A model generated the notes under the pieces. The model saw only the letters and a list, made by a program, of their open reading frames with translations, did not search any database and was not told where the DNA came from. DNA of 64,000 nt from UBA7957 sp965222695 (GTDB taxonomy: Bacteria > Pseudomonadota > Gammaproteobacteria > Granulosicoccales > Granulosicoccaceae), in contig OZ244967.1 in NCBI GenBank assembly GCA_965222695.1, positions 248,001-312,000 of the forward strand, read 5' to 3'. Both the position numbers and the translations under genes were made by a program. Positions 26,958-35,140 of the stretch are shown in pieces. Numbering within the stretch: the first letter of the stretch is position 1; every line of letters starts with the position of its first letter.

Positions 26958-28055
26958 TTAACGTTGATCGAAGTCCACCACAACTTCATCCGAAAGCGGG
27001 TGAGCCTGGCAGGTTAAAATGTATCCAGCTTCGATCTCGTGCGCTTCCAGGCCGTGAGTGATATCCATATCCACATCGCCCTTGACCAGCTTTGCTTTAC
27101 AAGTGGAGCAAACACCGGCTTTACAGGCGTATGGCAATTCCATGCCGTTGTGAATCCCGGCATCCAGAATATTCTCGCCGACTGTGGCCAGATCGAATTG
27201 AATGGCACGAGCATCGGAAACCACGGTCACCTTGCTGAGCTTGTCCTCACCGAATTCCGCGATACGTTTTTGGGATTTTTCCAGTATGGTTTTGGAATCG
27301 GCGGACGAATTGGCAAACAATTCGTAGTGGATTCGTGAGTCCTCGAAGCCCTGTTCGCGGAATCCCCTGGAGACTTCCGACATCATCGCCTCCGGGCCAC
27401 AGATAAAAACATCGTCCGTGTTACGGATGTCGATAAGCTTTGAACGCACAAGGGCGGCTCCTTTTTTATTATCGATGATGCCGTTGAGAACATCGGCACC
27501 CTGGTCTTCGTAATCCATAATATTGATCCAGTGAAACCGGTTCATATAACGGTTTTTGACAAAGCTGAGTTCTTCCTTAAACATGACGGAATTACTGCGC
27601 CGGTTGCCGTAAATCAAGGTGACCCGGCTTTGCGGTTCTTCACCAAGAATGGTTTTGATGATCGACAGTATAGGTGTGATACCGCTGCCCGCGGCTATGC
27701 ACATATAGTTTTTCCTGTTTTGTGGATCCAGCCGGGTGTGAAAATTTCCCTGAGGGGGCAAGACTTCCAACACATCGCCCGCTTTAAAGTGATCGTTGGC
27801 ATAATTGGAAAATTTCCCGTTTCGAACCCGTTTGATACCGACGCGCAGATCGTTGTCATGTATCCCGCAGCAGATAGAATAAGAACGGCGGACCTCTTCG
27901 CCGTCTATATCCGTTTTCAGCGTTAAAAACTGCCCCTGTATAAATTGAAAGGTCTGGCGCAATTCACCCGGTACTGCAAAGGATACGCAGATGGCGGTAT
28001 CCGTTTCCGGCCGGACTTGGGCGATAGGAAGCTTGTAAAATTGAGTATCGGACAT
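26958..28055 (-). CDS. paaE: Phenylacetyl-CoA epoxidase reductase subunit PaaE
   Basis: This 365-aa NAD(P)H-dependent reductase feeds electrons to PaaABC. The FAD-binding region includes RRSYSICCG. The NAD(P)-binding part has AAGSGITPILSIIKTIL and FICGPEAMM. A C-terminal plant-type [2Fe-2S] domain has CKAGVCSTCKAKLVKG plus a later cysteine in LTCQAHP. It is ten bases after paaD and last in paaABCDE. Confidence 0.95.
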   Translation of the reverse strand: MSDTQFYKLPIAQVRPETDTAICVSFAVPGELRQTFQFIQGQFLTLKTDIDGEEVRRSYSICCGIHDNDLRVGIKRVRNGKFSNYANDHFKAGDVLEVLPPQGNFHTRLDPQNRKNYMCIAAGSGITPILSIIKTILGEEPQSRVTLIYGNRRSNSVMFKEELSFVKNRYMNRFHWINIMDYEDQGADVLNGIIDNKKGAALVRSKLIDIRNTDDVFICGPEAMMSEVSRGFREQGFEDSRIHYELFANSSADSKTILEKSQKRIAEFGEDKLSKVTVVSDARAIQFDLATVGENILDAGIHNGMELPYACKAGVCSTCKAKLVKGDVDMDITHGLEAHEIEAGYILTCQAHPLSDEVVVDFDQR

Positions 28056-28065
28056 AGCTCAGACC

Positions 28066-28605
28066 TTATATATTTTTAAAAAAGTCGAATATTTCCCGGC
28101 ACTGTCTGCAACTGAATATCGCTTTGCAGGCGGTGGAGCCGAATTCACTGATCAAGTGCGTATCATTGGAGCCGCAACGCGGGCATTCTATTGTGTCTTG
28201 CGGGATGGCTCCGCAATCACACTGATTGAGCGGCGGAGCGATTCCGTATTCGCGCAGCTTTCTCTTCCCTTCCGGAGACATCCATTCGCTGGACCAAGCA
28301 GGCGATAAGCGGCTGATGATTTCGATCCGCTCGTAGCCTGCGGCTTGCAGTTTCTCGGCTATATCCTGGCGCATGGTTTCCATTGCCGGGCAGCCCGAGT
28401 AGGTGGGTGTAATGGTGACAGTAACCTTATTATCTCTCTTTTCGATATTGCACAACACGCCGAGGTCCCACAGGCTGAGCACCGGAATTTCCGGATCGCA
28501 GACGGCATCCAGCAGCTCCCACAACTCCGGCACATCGGAGCCAAGCCTGTATTGTTCTCGCTCGTGCCAGCCTTGTGATAAAATCGGAATCGCCGTGTTT
28601 ACCAT
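28066..28605 (-). CDS. paaD: Phenylacetyl-CoA epoxidase assembly protein PaaD
   Basis: This 179-aa protein has an N-terminal MIP18/SufT-like domain (LWELLDAVCDPEIPVLSLWDLGVL, then VTITPTYSGCPAMETM). A C-terminal zinc- or Fe-S-binding region has cysteines in NQCDCG, CPRCGS and CRQC. PaaD is thought to mature the iron sites of the epoxidase. The ATG at 28605 fits the family start and overlaps the paaC end by seven bases. Confidence 0.93.
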   Translation of the reverse strand: MVNTAIPILSQGWHEREQYRLGSDVPELWELLDAVCDPEIPVLSLWDLGVLCNIEKRDNKVTVTITPTYSGCPAMETMRQDIAEKLQAAGYERIEIISRLSPAWSSEWMSPEGKRKLREYGIAPPLNQCDCGAIPQDTIECPRCGSNDTHLISEFGSTACKAIFSCRQCREIFDFFKNI

Positions 28606-29366
28606 TGCAAACCCGGATAAGCCCGGTGAACAGACTGCATCTGTGTCAGCAGATGCCCCAGGTTCTCCGTATGATAACCCTGCCGTCCTCCCCGGACCGC
28701 CCACTCGTCCCGGGGAATTTCGAGGGTTGCCGTTTTCAGAGTATCTGCAATTGCCGCTTCCCAGTCCGTCTGCAGAATCGCACAGTCAACGGCGATACCG
28801 GCTTTGATCAGAGACGATTCGAGTTCGTCCGGTTCGAATAGCTCATGGGTATAGCCCCATAACTGGTCCAGAGCCTCCTGCGTTTTTTCGTGACTTTCAT
28901 CGGTACCGTCGCCCAGCCTGATGATCCAGTCTCGGCTGCGGCGCAAATGATAGCGGGTTTCCTTTTGTGCCTTAGCGGCAATGGCGGCCAGAGATTCGTC
29001 CTTCGACATGCACAGCCGCGGCAGATAGACCGTGTTGTAGGTGTCTACTATCAACTGCCTTACCATGGTATAGGCAAAATCACCGCGCGGCAGTTCGTTA
29101 ATCAAATAGTTCCGAAATTCCCTTTGGTCACGGGTATAGGCAAAATCATCTTCCGTTTCGTCGCCTTGACTAAGCTCGGCTGCATAGCTGTAGTACATCC
29201 TGGCGCGTCCGATATAGTCCAGGGCCGTATTGGCCAGGGCAAGATCCTCTTCCAGAAAAGGGCCATTGCTGCACCATTCGGATAGTCTGTGTCCCAACAC
29301 CAGGGAGTCGTCGCCGAGTCGCAGGGCATAGTTCAAAGTCGCATTATTCAATTCTGAGGTATTCAT
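28599..29366 (-). CDS. paaC: Phenylacetyl-CoA epoxidase structural subunit PaaC
   Basis: This 255-aa ferritin-like, non-catalytic partner of PaaA is in the 1,2-phenylacetyl-CoA epoxidase. Family segments include LRLGDDSLVLGHRLSEWCSNGPFLEEDLALAN and ETRYHLRRSRDWIIRLGDGT. The size is as in E. coli PaaC (248 aa). It lies 18 bp after paaB. Confidence 0.95.
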   Translation of the reverse strand: MNTSELNNATLNYALRLGDDSLVLGHRLSEWCSNGPFLEEDLALANTALDYIGRARMYYSYAAELSQGDETEDDFAYTRDQREFRNYLINELPRGDFAYTMVRQLIVDTYNTVYLPRLCMSKDESLAAIAAKAQKETRYHLRRSRDWIIRLGDGTDESHEKTQEALDQLWGYTHELFEPDELESSLIKAGIAVDCAILQTDWEAAIADTLKTATLEIPRDEWAVRGGRQGYHTENLGHLLTQMQSVHRAYPGLQW

Positions 29367-29384
29367 CTGAATGCTCGCAAGGGC

Positions 29385-29675
29385 TTACATATTGTCGACT
29401 TCATCCGGCAGCTGATAATACGTTGCCAGACGGTAGGGTTTGTCATCCGAAGGGTCAAAAAAACTTTCCTTGTCATCTTCCTGCGATGCGCAGATATCCT
29501 CGGATCTGACTACCCAGATACTCACCCCTTCGCTGCGGCGGGTGTAACAATCACGGGCATATTCCAGTGCCTGTTCGTGATCCTCGGCATGCAGGCTGCC
29601 GACATGTTTATGATCCAATCCGCGTTTTGAACGGACAAAGACCTCAAATAATTCAAGTTGCTTATCGCCTTGCAT
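29385..29675 (-). CDS. paaB: Phenylacetyl-CoA epoxidase subunit PaaB
   Basis: This 96-aa small subunit helps organise the epoxidase complex. The PaaB pattern is LFEVFVRSKRGLDHKHVGSLHAEDHEQALEYARDCYTRR, followed by SIWVVRSEDI. It is in its normal place between paaA and paaC. Confidence 0.95.
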   Translation of the reverse strand: MQGDKQLELFEVFVRSKRGLDHKHVGSLHAEDHEQALEYARDCYTRRSEGVSIWVVRSEDICASQEDDKESFFDPSDDKPYRLATYYQLPDEVDNM

Positions 29676-29702
29676 TGTACTGCCTCCGGTATTTGTGCCT
29701 GA

Positions 29703-30641
29703 CTATGCCGCCTGGGTTCTGGCGCGTCGCTTTGCGTTATAGGCATTTACCGCCTCACGCACCCATGCGCCTTCTTCATGTGCCCGGATGTGGTGGGCGA
29801 TGCGCTGGCGGTTGCAATGTCCGTTGCCTTTAATGACGTTGTAAAATTCTTCCCAGTCAATTTCGCCGTGATCATAGTGTCCGCGTGCTTCATTCCATTG
29901 AATTTCAGGGTCGGGATGTTGCAGCCCAAGAAACTCGATTTGCGGCACGGTCTGATCGATAAACTTTTGTCGCAGATCGTCGTTGGTTTCGCGTTTGATT
30001 TTCCAGGCCATGGATTTGGCCGAATGCGCGGATTCCGAGTCATGCGGCCCGAACATCATCAATGCAGGCCAGTAAAAGCGATTTAGTGCATCCTGAGCCA
30101 TTTGCCGTTGCTCATCGCTGCCCCTGGCCAAAGTCAGCATCAACTCATAGCCCTGACGTTGATGGAAACTCTCTTCCTTGCAGATTCTGATCATGGCACG
30201 CGAATAAGGGCCGTAAGAGGTCCGCTGCAGTGATACCTGATTGACGATGGCCGCTCCGTCCACCAGCCAGCCGATTGCGCCGATATCGGCCCAGCTCTGC
30301 GTCGGGTAATTGAATATCGATGCATATTTCGCTTTGCCGGATTGCAATGCCTCGATCAACTCGTCCCGCGAAACGCCTAATGTTTCAGCAGAGCTGTATA
30401 AATAGAGTCCGTGCCCGCCTTCATCCTGCACCTTGGCCAGCAGCACCGCCTTGCGACGCAGCGAAGGCGCGCGGGTAATCCAGTTGCCTTCGGGTTGCAT
30501 GCCGATCACCTCGGAGTGGGCATGTTGCGAAATCTGCCGAATAAGGTTTTTGCGATATTCTTCCGGCATCCAATCCTTAGGCTCGATTTTCTCTTCGGCA
30601 TCGATTTTTTGGCAAAATCGGTTTTCCTGATCACGGCTCAT
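29703..30641 (-). CDS. paaA: Phenylacetyl-CoA epoxidase catalytic subunit PaaA
   Basis: This 312-aa ferritin-like di-iron oxygenase epoxidises phenylacetyl-CoA. Metal-ligand segments include KVQDEGGHGLYLYS, KEESFHQRQGYELML and further acidic/histidine residues in the helical bundle. The conserved QHPDPEIQWNEARGHYDHGEIDW near the C-terminus is typical of PaaA. It is first in paaABCDE and preceded by a perfect palindrome that is a likely operator. Confidence 0.96.
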   Translation of the reverse strand: MSRDQENRFCQKIDAEEKIEPKDWMPEEYRKNLIRQISQHAHSEVIGMQPEGNWITRAPSLRRKAVLLAKVQDEGGHGLYLYSSAETLGVSRDELIEALQSGKAKYASIFNYPTQSWADIGAIGWLVDGAAIVNQVSLQRTSYGPYSRAMIRICKEESFHQRQGYELMLTLARGSDEQRQMAQDALNRFYWPALMMFGPHDSESAHSAKSMAWKIKRETNDDLRQKFIDQTVPQIEFLGLQHPDPEIQWNEARGHYDHGEIDWEEFYNVIKGNGHCNRQRIAHHIRAHEEGAWVREAVNAYNAKRRARTQAA

Positions 30642-30813
30642 AATGAGATACCTGCTGATAAAGCGATTTGTCTTTATGCTTAATATGATACAAAAATTAC
30701 ATATTATTGTCCATAATATGTATCATAAAAATTCTCTTAATCGAAATATTTTATTCATAAGAATGGCCATCCGGACAGAGTACTAATAGACTTACTAAAG
30801 AGAACGTTACTTA
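30642..30813 (-). promoter_or_regulatory. paaA upstream region
   Basis: This is the paa-side part of the 443-bp gap to the carbonic anhydrase gene. It is AT-rich and holds a perfect palindrome at 30698-30722, described separately. I see no gene in it. Confidence 0.5.
30698..30722. promoter_or_regulatory. Perfect inverted repeat, candidate paa operator
   Basis: TACATATTAT and ATAATATGTA, exact reverse complements, are separated by TGTCC. They lie about 60-80 bp before the paaA start. Position and form suggest binding by a phenylacetyl-CoA-responsive repressor (PaaR/PaaX type), which is not in the window. Confidence 0.6.
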
Positions 30814-31039
30814 GAGCCTGTTCAAAATCTCTGCGCCTACTACGAATTCGCTGAGTTTGGCCAGATTTCCTCCTGATTTTATGCAGCACATCCGTGTGCT
30901 TTACCCCTAACGGGGCTTGCGTGCAAAACGCTCCTGGCGTTTTAGTCGTTGCGTAGAACCACTATGCGCCTCAAATCAGAATAAAATCTGACTCAAATCA
31001 GCGTATTCTCGCGACGACGCAGAGATATTGAACAGGCTC
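30814..31039. mobile_element. 226-bp MITE-like element
   Basis: Terminal inverted repeats begin GAGCCTGTTCAA and match for 21 of the first 22 bases, then with mismatches for about 50 bp (GAGCCTGTTCAAaATCTCTG on the left; the right end has t at the lower-case base). The element is flanked by direct TTA repeats (30811-30813 and 31040-31042), which could be a 3-bp target duplication. It encodes no protein. It sits between paaA and the carbonic anhydrase gene. Confidence 0.7.
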
Positions 31040-31084
31040 TTAGCCGCCAATCAGAATACAACACAATGAACAGGCTACAAGCTT

Positions 31085-31615
31085 ATGATTTTTAACCTTG
31101 CCGACCGTAGAGTCGATATTCGAGGCAATGTCTACATTGCACCCACAGCGTCGGTCATAGGTTCGGTGATACTGCATCCGGATACCAGTGTCTGGTTTAG
31201 TGTCGTGATCCGCGCCGACAATGATGTGATTGAAATCGGCAAAGGCAGTAATATTCAGGATGGATCTGTCTTACACGTCGATCCCGGCTTTCCACTCCTT
31301 ATCGGGTGCAATGTTACCGTAGGCCATAAAGTGATGTTGCATGGCTGCACCATAGGAGACGGCTCTTTAATCGGGATGAACGCAGTCGTCTTAAATGGCG
31401 CGACAATCGGTAAAGCCTGTTTGATCGGCGCAAATGCCTTGATCAAGGAAAATATGGAAGTGCCGGACGGGTCGTTGGTGCTTGGATCTCCCGGCAAAAT
31501 TGTCCGCACCCTGGACCAGGAAATACAGGCAGAACTGTTGAAAGGAGCGGAACATTATGTGGAAAAGATTCCGTATTACCGAGAAAATCTGGTGAAACCG
31601 GAACAACCGGGCTGA
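31085..31615 (+). CDS. Gamma-carbonic anhydrase family protein
   Basis: This 176-aa left-handed parallel beta-helix protein is made of hexapeptide repeats. Metal-binding histidines are expected in LHVDPGFPLLIG and GHKVMLHGCTIGD. The repeat core SLIGMNAVVLNGATIGKACLIGANALI and LVLGSPGKIVR are as in YrdA-type proteins. PaaY, a paa-linked relative, is an alternative because of the nearby paa operon, but the sequence looks more YrdA-like. The gene is divergent from paaA beyond the MITE-like element. Confidence 0.85.
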   Translation: MIFNLADRRVDIRGNVYIAPTASVIGSVILHPDTSVWFSVVIRADNDVIEIGKGSNIQDGSVLHVDPGFPLLIGCNVTVGHKVMLHGCTIGDGSLIGMNAVVLNGATIGKACLIGANALIKENMEVPDGSLVLGSPGKIVRTLDQEIQAELLKGAEHYVEKIPYYRENLVKPEQPG

Positions 31616-31639
31616 TTGCGTTGGTTGCAAAAACACACC

Positions 31640-31708
31640 GTAGGAGTGAGGCTTCCTCGCGAAGGATTTCGGATTCGGTGGACGATCGCTTGCAGGGCAA
31701 GCTCCTAC
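31640..31708. repeat. REP doublet E (reversed orientation)
   Basis: GTAGGAGTGAGGCTTCCTCG (then CGA) and TCGCTTGCAGGGCAAGCTCC (then TAC) are about 25 bp apart. It lies between the convergent carbonic anhydrase and AraC genes. Confidence 0.85.
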
Positions 31709-31730
31709 GGGTTTGGTGGGTGTTTCCTTA

Positions 31731-32735
31731 TTAATGCAACCGTTTACGACGCGTATAGGATGCGTGTTCGCCAAATAATGCAAGATAGTTACGGGCAAAA
31801 TTGCTCGTATGGTAGAATCCCCACCGTGCAGCGAGATCGCCGATCGAAACATCATCGTAGGCCGGATCCAACAACGCATCCCGTACACAATAGAGTTTAT
31901 GATTACGCACCCAGGCCATCGGGCTGATGCCACAGTAGTCTTTAAAACCATTTTGCAAAGTTCGCAGACTGACCCCCGAAACTTTAACCAGATCGATTAC
32001 ACAGATTTCGTTTATGGAATTGGCGATCACGTATTCCATTGCACGTTTGACGTGTTTCGGTTTATGGTTTTCATGACCGACTTTCACCGCTTCGGAATAA
32101 TTGCTGGGCAGGCTGTCGATAAAAGTCAGGATAAGCTGTTCTTCGATTGCGCTTGAGGTGATTCCACGGGAAAATAATGAATTCGGGTTCTGCAACTCCT
32201 TGCAGATCGCGGACAACATTTCCCGCAGCACTATGGTCTCAGTGTCGGCCCAGTTGAATTTCCCGTCAAAAACGATGTTTTTATACAAGGGTGCATTGAA
32301 GTAATCCGTCAGATAGCGTTGCAGGGTGGTTTCCGGTACCCGCATGGTCATGGCGACCGTCTCGGGCAACCACTGCATGTCCAATTGCTGACCGGGAGAA
32401 ATGATCACACCTTCTCCGCAACGAACATCAAACTTTCCTTTGGAACCGTTTTGGATAACACCCCCGCTCAGCGGCATTACCATATGGGCCGAGGTAAATA
32501 CATCCGATGTGACGTTTAAAGCATCGCTGTGGACTATGCCCAGCACCTGTGCTTCCGTAAAGGCCACCCGGTTAACCTGAAATTTCGATCGCCCGTATTT
32601 CTTCCGGATCCGGATTTGCCGGGCTTCCATATGCTGGTTGATGGCCGATTGCAGATCGTGAGTATTATTGGTTTGGACCAAAGGCTGGCTGCTAAACGGG
32701 CAGTGCCGCGGTTTATGGCAAATATCAGCTGGCAT
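31731..32735 (-). CDS. AraC-family transcriptional regulator
   Basis: This 334-aa regulator has an N-terminal cupin-like AraC-binding domain (about residues 20-200). A C-terminal pair of helix-turn-helix motifs follows: ICVIDLVKVSGVSLRTLQNGFKDYCGISPMAWVR, and DVSIGDLAARWGFYHTSNFARNYLALFGE. This domain order is common in regulators of aromatic catabolism, so a link to paa genes is possible but unproven. The ATG at 32735 follows GGAG; a GTG four codons upstream is less likely. Confidence 0.88.
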   Translation of the reverse strand: MPADICHKPRHCPFSSQPLVQTNNTHDLQSAINQHMEARQIRIRKKYGRSKFQVNRVAFTEAQVLGIVHSDALNVTSDVFTSAHMVMPLSGGVIQNGSKGKFDVRCGEGVIISPGQQLDMQWLPETVAMTMRVPETTLQRYLTDYFNAPLYKNIVFDGKFNWADTETIVLREMLSAICKELQNPNSLFSRGITSSAIEEQLILTFIDSLPSNYSEAVKVGHENHKPKHVKRAMEYVIANSINEICVIDLVKVSGVSLRTLQNGFKDYCGISPMAWVRNHKLYCVRDALLDPAYDDVSIGDLAARWGFYHTSNFARNYLALFGEHASYTRRKRLH

Positions 32736-32896
32736 TATGCTCTCCACCTCGGACCGGCATTATTATAGTATTGTGGGATTGCGAGATTTCCGGTTAATTT
32801 TGAGCCTCCGAACACTTCATTCTCGCTAAGGCAGTAAGATTAAAGTTGAGTTGTTCAGACACACACCGACAAATCTGCAGAAAATGCCCCTTTTTG

Positions 32897-35140
32897 TCAA
32901 GCCTCAAGGGTAATCCGTGGGTGGGACCGATGCTCGGCGGATTCGATCTCACCGATAATCGCTGCATCGGAATAGCCCGATTGTTGAAGTGCAGCCAGAC
33001 ATTGGGTTGCTTTTTGCTCGGGTACGCCGGCCAGCAGCCCGCCACTGGTTTGCGGATCGAACAGCAACGGATAGATTTCCAACCGGCTCCAATGCAAAGG
33101 TTCAGACAATGCGCTTGAGAAGCGCTCGTTTTTTGCATAGAGTGTACTGCGTATGCCTTGGTGGCTGAGTTTCAATGAGCCTGGCAAGGGCCGCACCTGA
33201 AGGGGGTCCAGGCGGCAATTGACGCTTGAAGCGAGCAACATTTCCGTCAGATGACCGATCAGTCCGAAACCAGTGATATCGGTCATGGCCGACGCTTCGA
33301 ACGCTTTCACTATATCCGCCGCAGGTCCATTCGACACAAGCATAGTATCGATGCATGCGCCGACAGTCGGGCCACTGGCTCTAGCCCGCATATCGGCAGC
33401 CAGGATAACGCCGCTGCCTATGGCTTTAGTCAAAAGCAATTTGTCTCCGGCCTGCAATCCGCGCTTGTGCAGAGCCTGATCGGGTTTGATCAAACCGTTA
33501 ATGACGAAGCCTGCGGAAATATCGGCTGCTTCCGACGTATGGCCTCCGGACAAGGTACAATTTGCCGCGTTCAGCATGTGTGCGCAGCCTTGCATCAATT
33601 GATTAAGGTCGCGCTGATGTATCCGATCGGCGGCGTAGGGTAAGGAGATCAAGGCCATGGCGGATTGAGGTTCTGCGCCCATAGCGTAGATATCGCTCAA
33701 AGCATGGTTGGCTGCTATTTGGGCAAAAATGTAGGGGTCTTCGATCATGCTGCGGATTTGATCAACGCTTTGTGCGATACAGTGGCCGTTCGGATCGATA
33801 ATAGCCGCATCATCGGCGGCATCGAGACCGCAAAGCTGATCCGCTCGATGATGAACCCGCAGTGACTGCAGCGTAGTGCGAAGCAGATGGCTGGCAATTT
33901 TCCCACCGCATCCCGCGCAGCGGATTTGATGAGATGATCCGTCTTCGGTTTCTGAATCCAACAGCAAAGGTGTCACGGATTCGCCCTGCATGTCTTTTAC
34001 CGCAGGCAGTTTACTGAACCGGTCCATAAAGCGTCTGTCGATTCGATCTTTCCAGTGCCACACCCACTTTCCGTGGAAGGCGAGATTTCCCTTGCTGGCA
34101 ATGGCCGAACGCTCTCCGCATGCCAGAATACTTAAGAACCGTCGCTGGGGCATAAAGTGTTTCAATGGTCTTTGCAGCAGATATAGCTTGAGATTGTCCT
34201 TCAGCACAGGGCCGGCCCGGACCGCGAAGACACCGGCTTTCGGACGCGGAAAATCGATCTGAGAGGCGATATCTCCCGCGGCGAAAATGTTTGTATGACT
34301 AATGGATTGCAGATGAGAATTAACAGCAATAAATCCTCGTTCGTCGAGTTGTATTCCGCTGTCTTTGATCCATTGTGGCCCGACGGCATCGGTGCACCAG
34401 ATAATTTCATCCGCTTTCAGGCTTTGCTTATTCGAGGACACTAAGGTGTTTTGCCGGACTTCGGCAACAGTGAAGTTATAGTGGATTTCAATATGCCTTT
34501 TCTCACACGCTTGCGCGGCCAGCTCTTTCACTTTTTGCTTATGCCCGTTAAGAATCTGACTATCGCGCACGATCCAGTGGAAGCGATGACGCTCGCCGGC
34601 GGTTTCTCGAAGAATCCTCAAGTGCATGGCAAGCAGAAGCTCGAACCCTCCCGCGCCGGCACCGACTACGGCAATATCGAGCGCATCGTCCTGCTCGCGC
34701 AGACTTTTCAGCAGGGCTGACCAGCGCTGATAAAACCGATGAATCGGTTTAACCGCAAGGGTAAAGTCTGAGGCACCAGGTACCTGCGCAAGGTTGGGTG
34801 TAGAGCCGGTATCGACAGATAATACATCGTATTCAATCGAAGGCCGGTCTTTGAGTATGACGCATGCAGTGTCGGCCTGAATTCCCTGTATTTCAGCCTG
34901 GATAAACCGTACCTTGGCCCAGCGGCAAAGACGGGATAGGTCGATATGCATCTCCTCATGTGAATAATGTCCCGATATCAGACCCGGAAGCATTCCGGAA
35001 TAGGGCGTTAGTGCATCTCTGGAGATAAGCGTCAGGCGGACACCCGGCACCGGTCGCATACCCCAGGTGCGGATCACTATGGCATGTGCATGTCCGCCCC
35101 CAAGCAGAACAATATCGCGAAGTATCGGATTAGAGTGCAT
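32897..35140 (-). CDS. selD: Selenide, water dikinase fused to an FAD-dependent oxidoreductase
   Basis: This 747-aa fusion has two parts. The N-terminal ~390 residues form a pyridine-nucleotide-disulfide/NDH-2-like flavoprotein (VLLGGGHAHAIVI, VVGAGAGGFELLLAMHL, NIFAAGDIA). The C-terminal ~350 residues form SelD, which makes selenophosphate from selenide and ATP. The catalytic loop reads CAGCGGK, keeping the Cys and Lys that match E. coli Cys17 and Lys20 but with Gly where E. coli has Cys19. Other SelD segments are GLDAADDAAII, LSGGHTSEAAD and DITGFGLIGHL. It overlaps mnmH by 11 bases. Confidence 0.93.
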   Translation of the reverse strand: MHSNPILRDIVLLGGGHAHAIVIRTWGMRPVPGVRLTLISRDALTPYSGMLPGLISGHYSHEEMHIDLSRLCRWAKVRFIQAEIQGIQADTACVILKDRPSIEYDVLSVDTGSTPNLAQVPGASDFTLAVKPIHRFYQRWSALLKSLREQDDALDIAVVGAGAGGFELLLAMHLRILRETAGERHRFHWIVRDSQILNGHKQKVKELAAQACEKRHIEIHYNFTVAEVRQNTLVSSNKQSLKADEIIWCTDAVGPQWIKDSGIQLDERGFIAVNSHLQSISHTNIFAAGDIASQIDFPRPKAGVFAVRAGPVLKDNLKLYLLQRPLKHFMPQRRFLSILACGERSAIASKGNLAFHGKWVWHWKDRIDRRFMDRFSKLPAVKDMQGESVTPLLLDSETEDGSSHQIRCAGCGGKIASHLLRTTLQSLRVHHRADQLCGLDAADDAAIIDPNGHCIAQSVDQIRSMIEDPYIFAQIAANHALSDIYAMGAEPQSAMALISLPYAADRIHQRDLNQLMQGCAHMLNAANCTLSGGHTSEAADISAGFVINGLIKPDQALHKRGLQAGDKLLLTKAIGSGVILAADMRARASGPTVGACIDTMLVSNGPAADIVKAFEASAMTDITGFGLIGHLTEMLLASSVNCRLDPLQVRPLPGSLKLSHQGIRSTLYAKNERFSSALSEPLHWSRLEIYPLLFDPQTSGGLLAGVPEQKATQCLAALQQSGYSDAAIIGEIESAEHRSHPRITLEA

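Noticed and set aside
30814..31039. A remnant insertion sequence with a transposase
   Set aside because: No transposase fragment can be read in any frame; the short length and inverted ends fit a non-autonomous element.
31085..31615. PaaY for the carbonic anhydrase-like gene
   Set aside because: The hexapeptide protein is close to paaA but has the YrdA-like LHVDPGFPLLIG and LVLGSPGKIVR patterns; the MITE-like element and opposite strand also separate it from paa.
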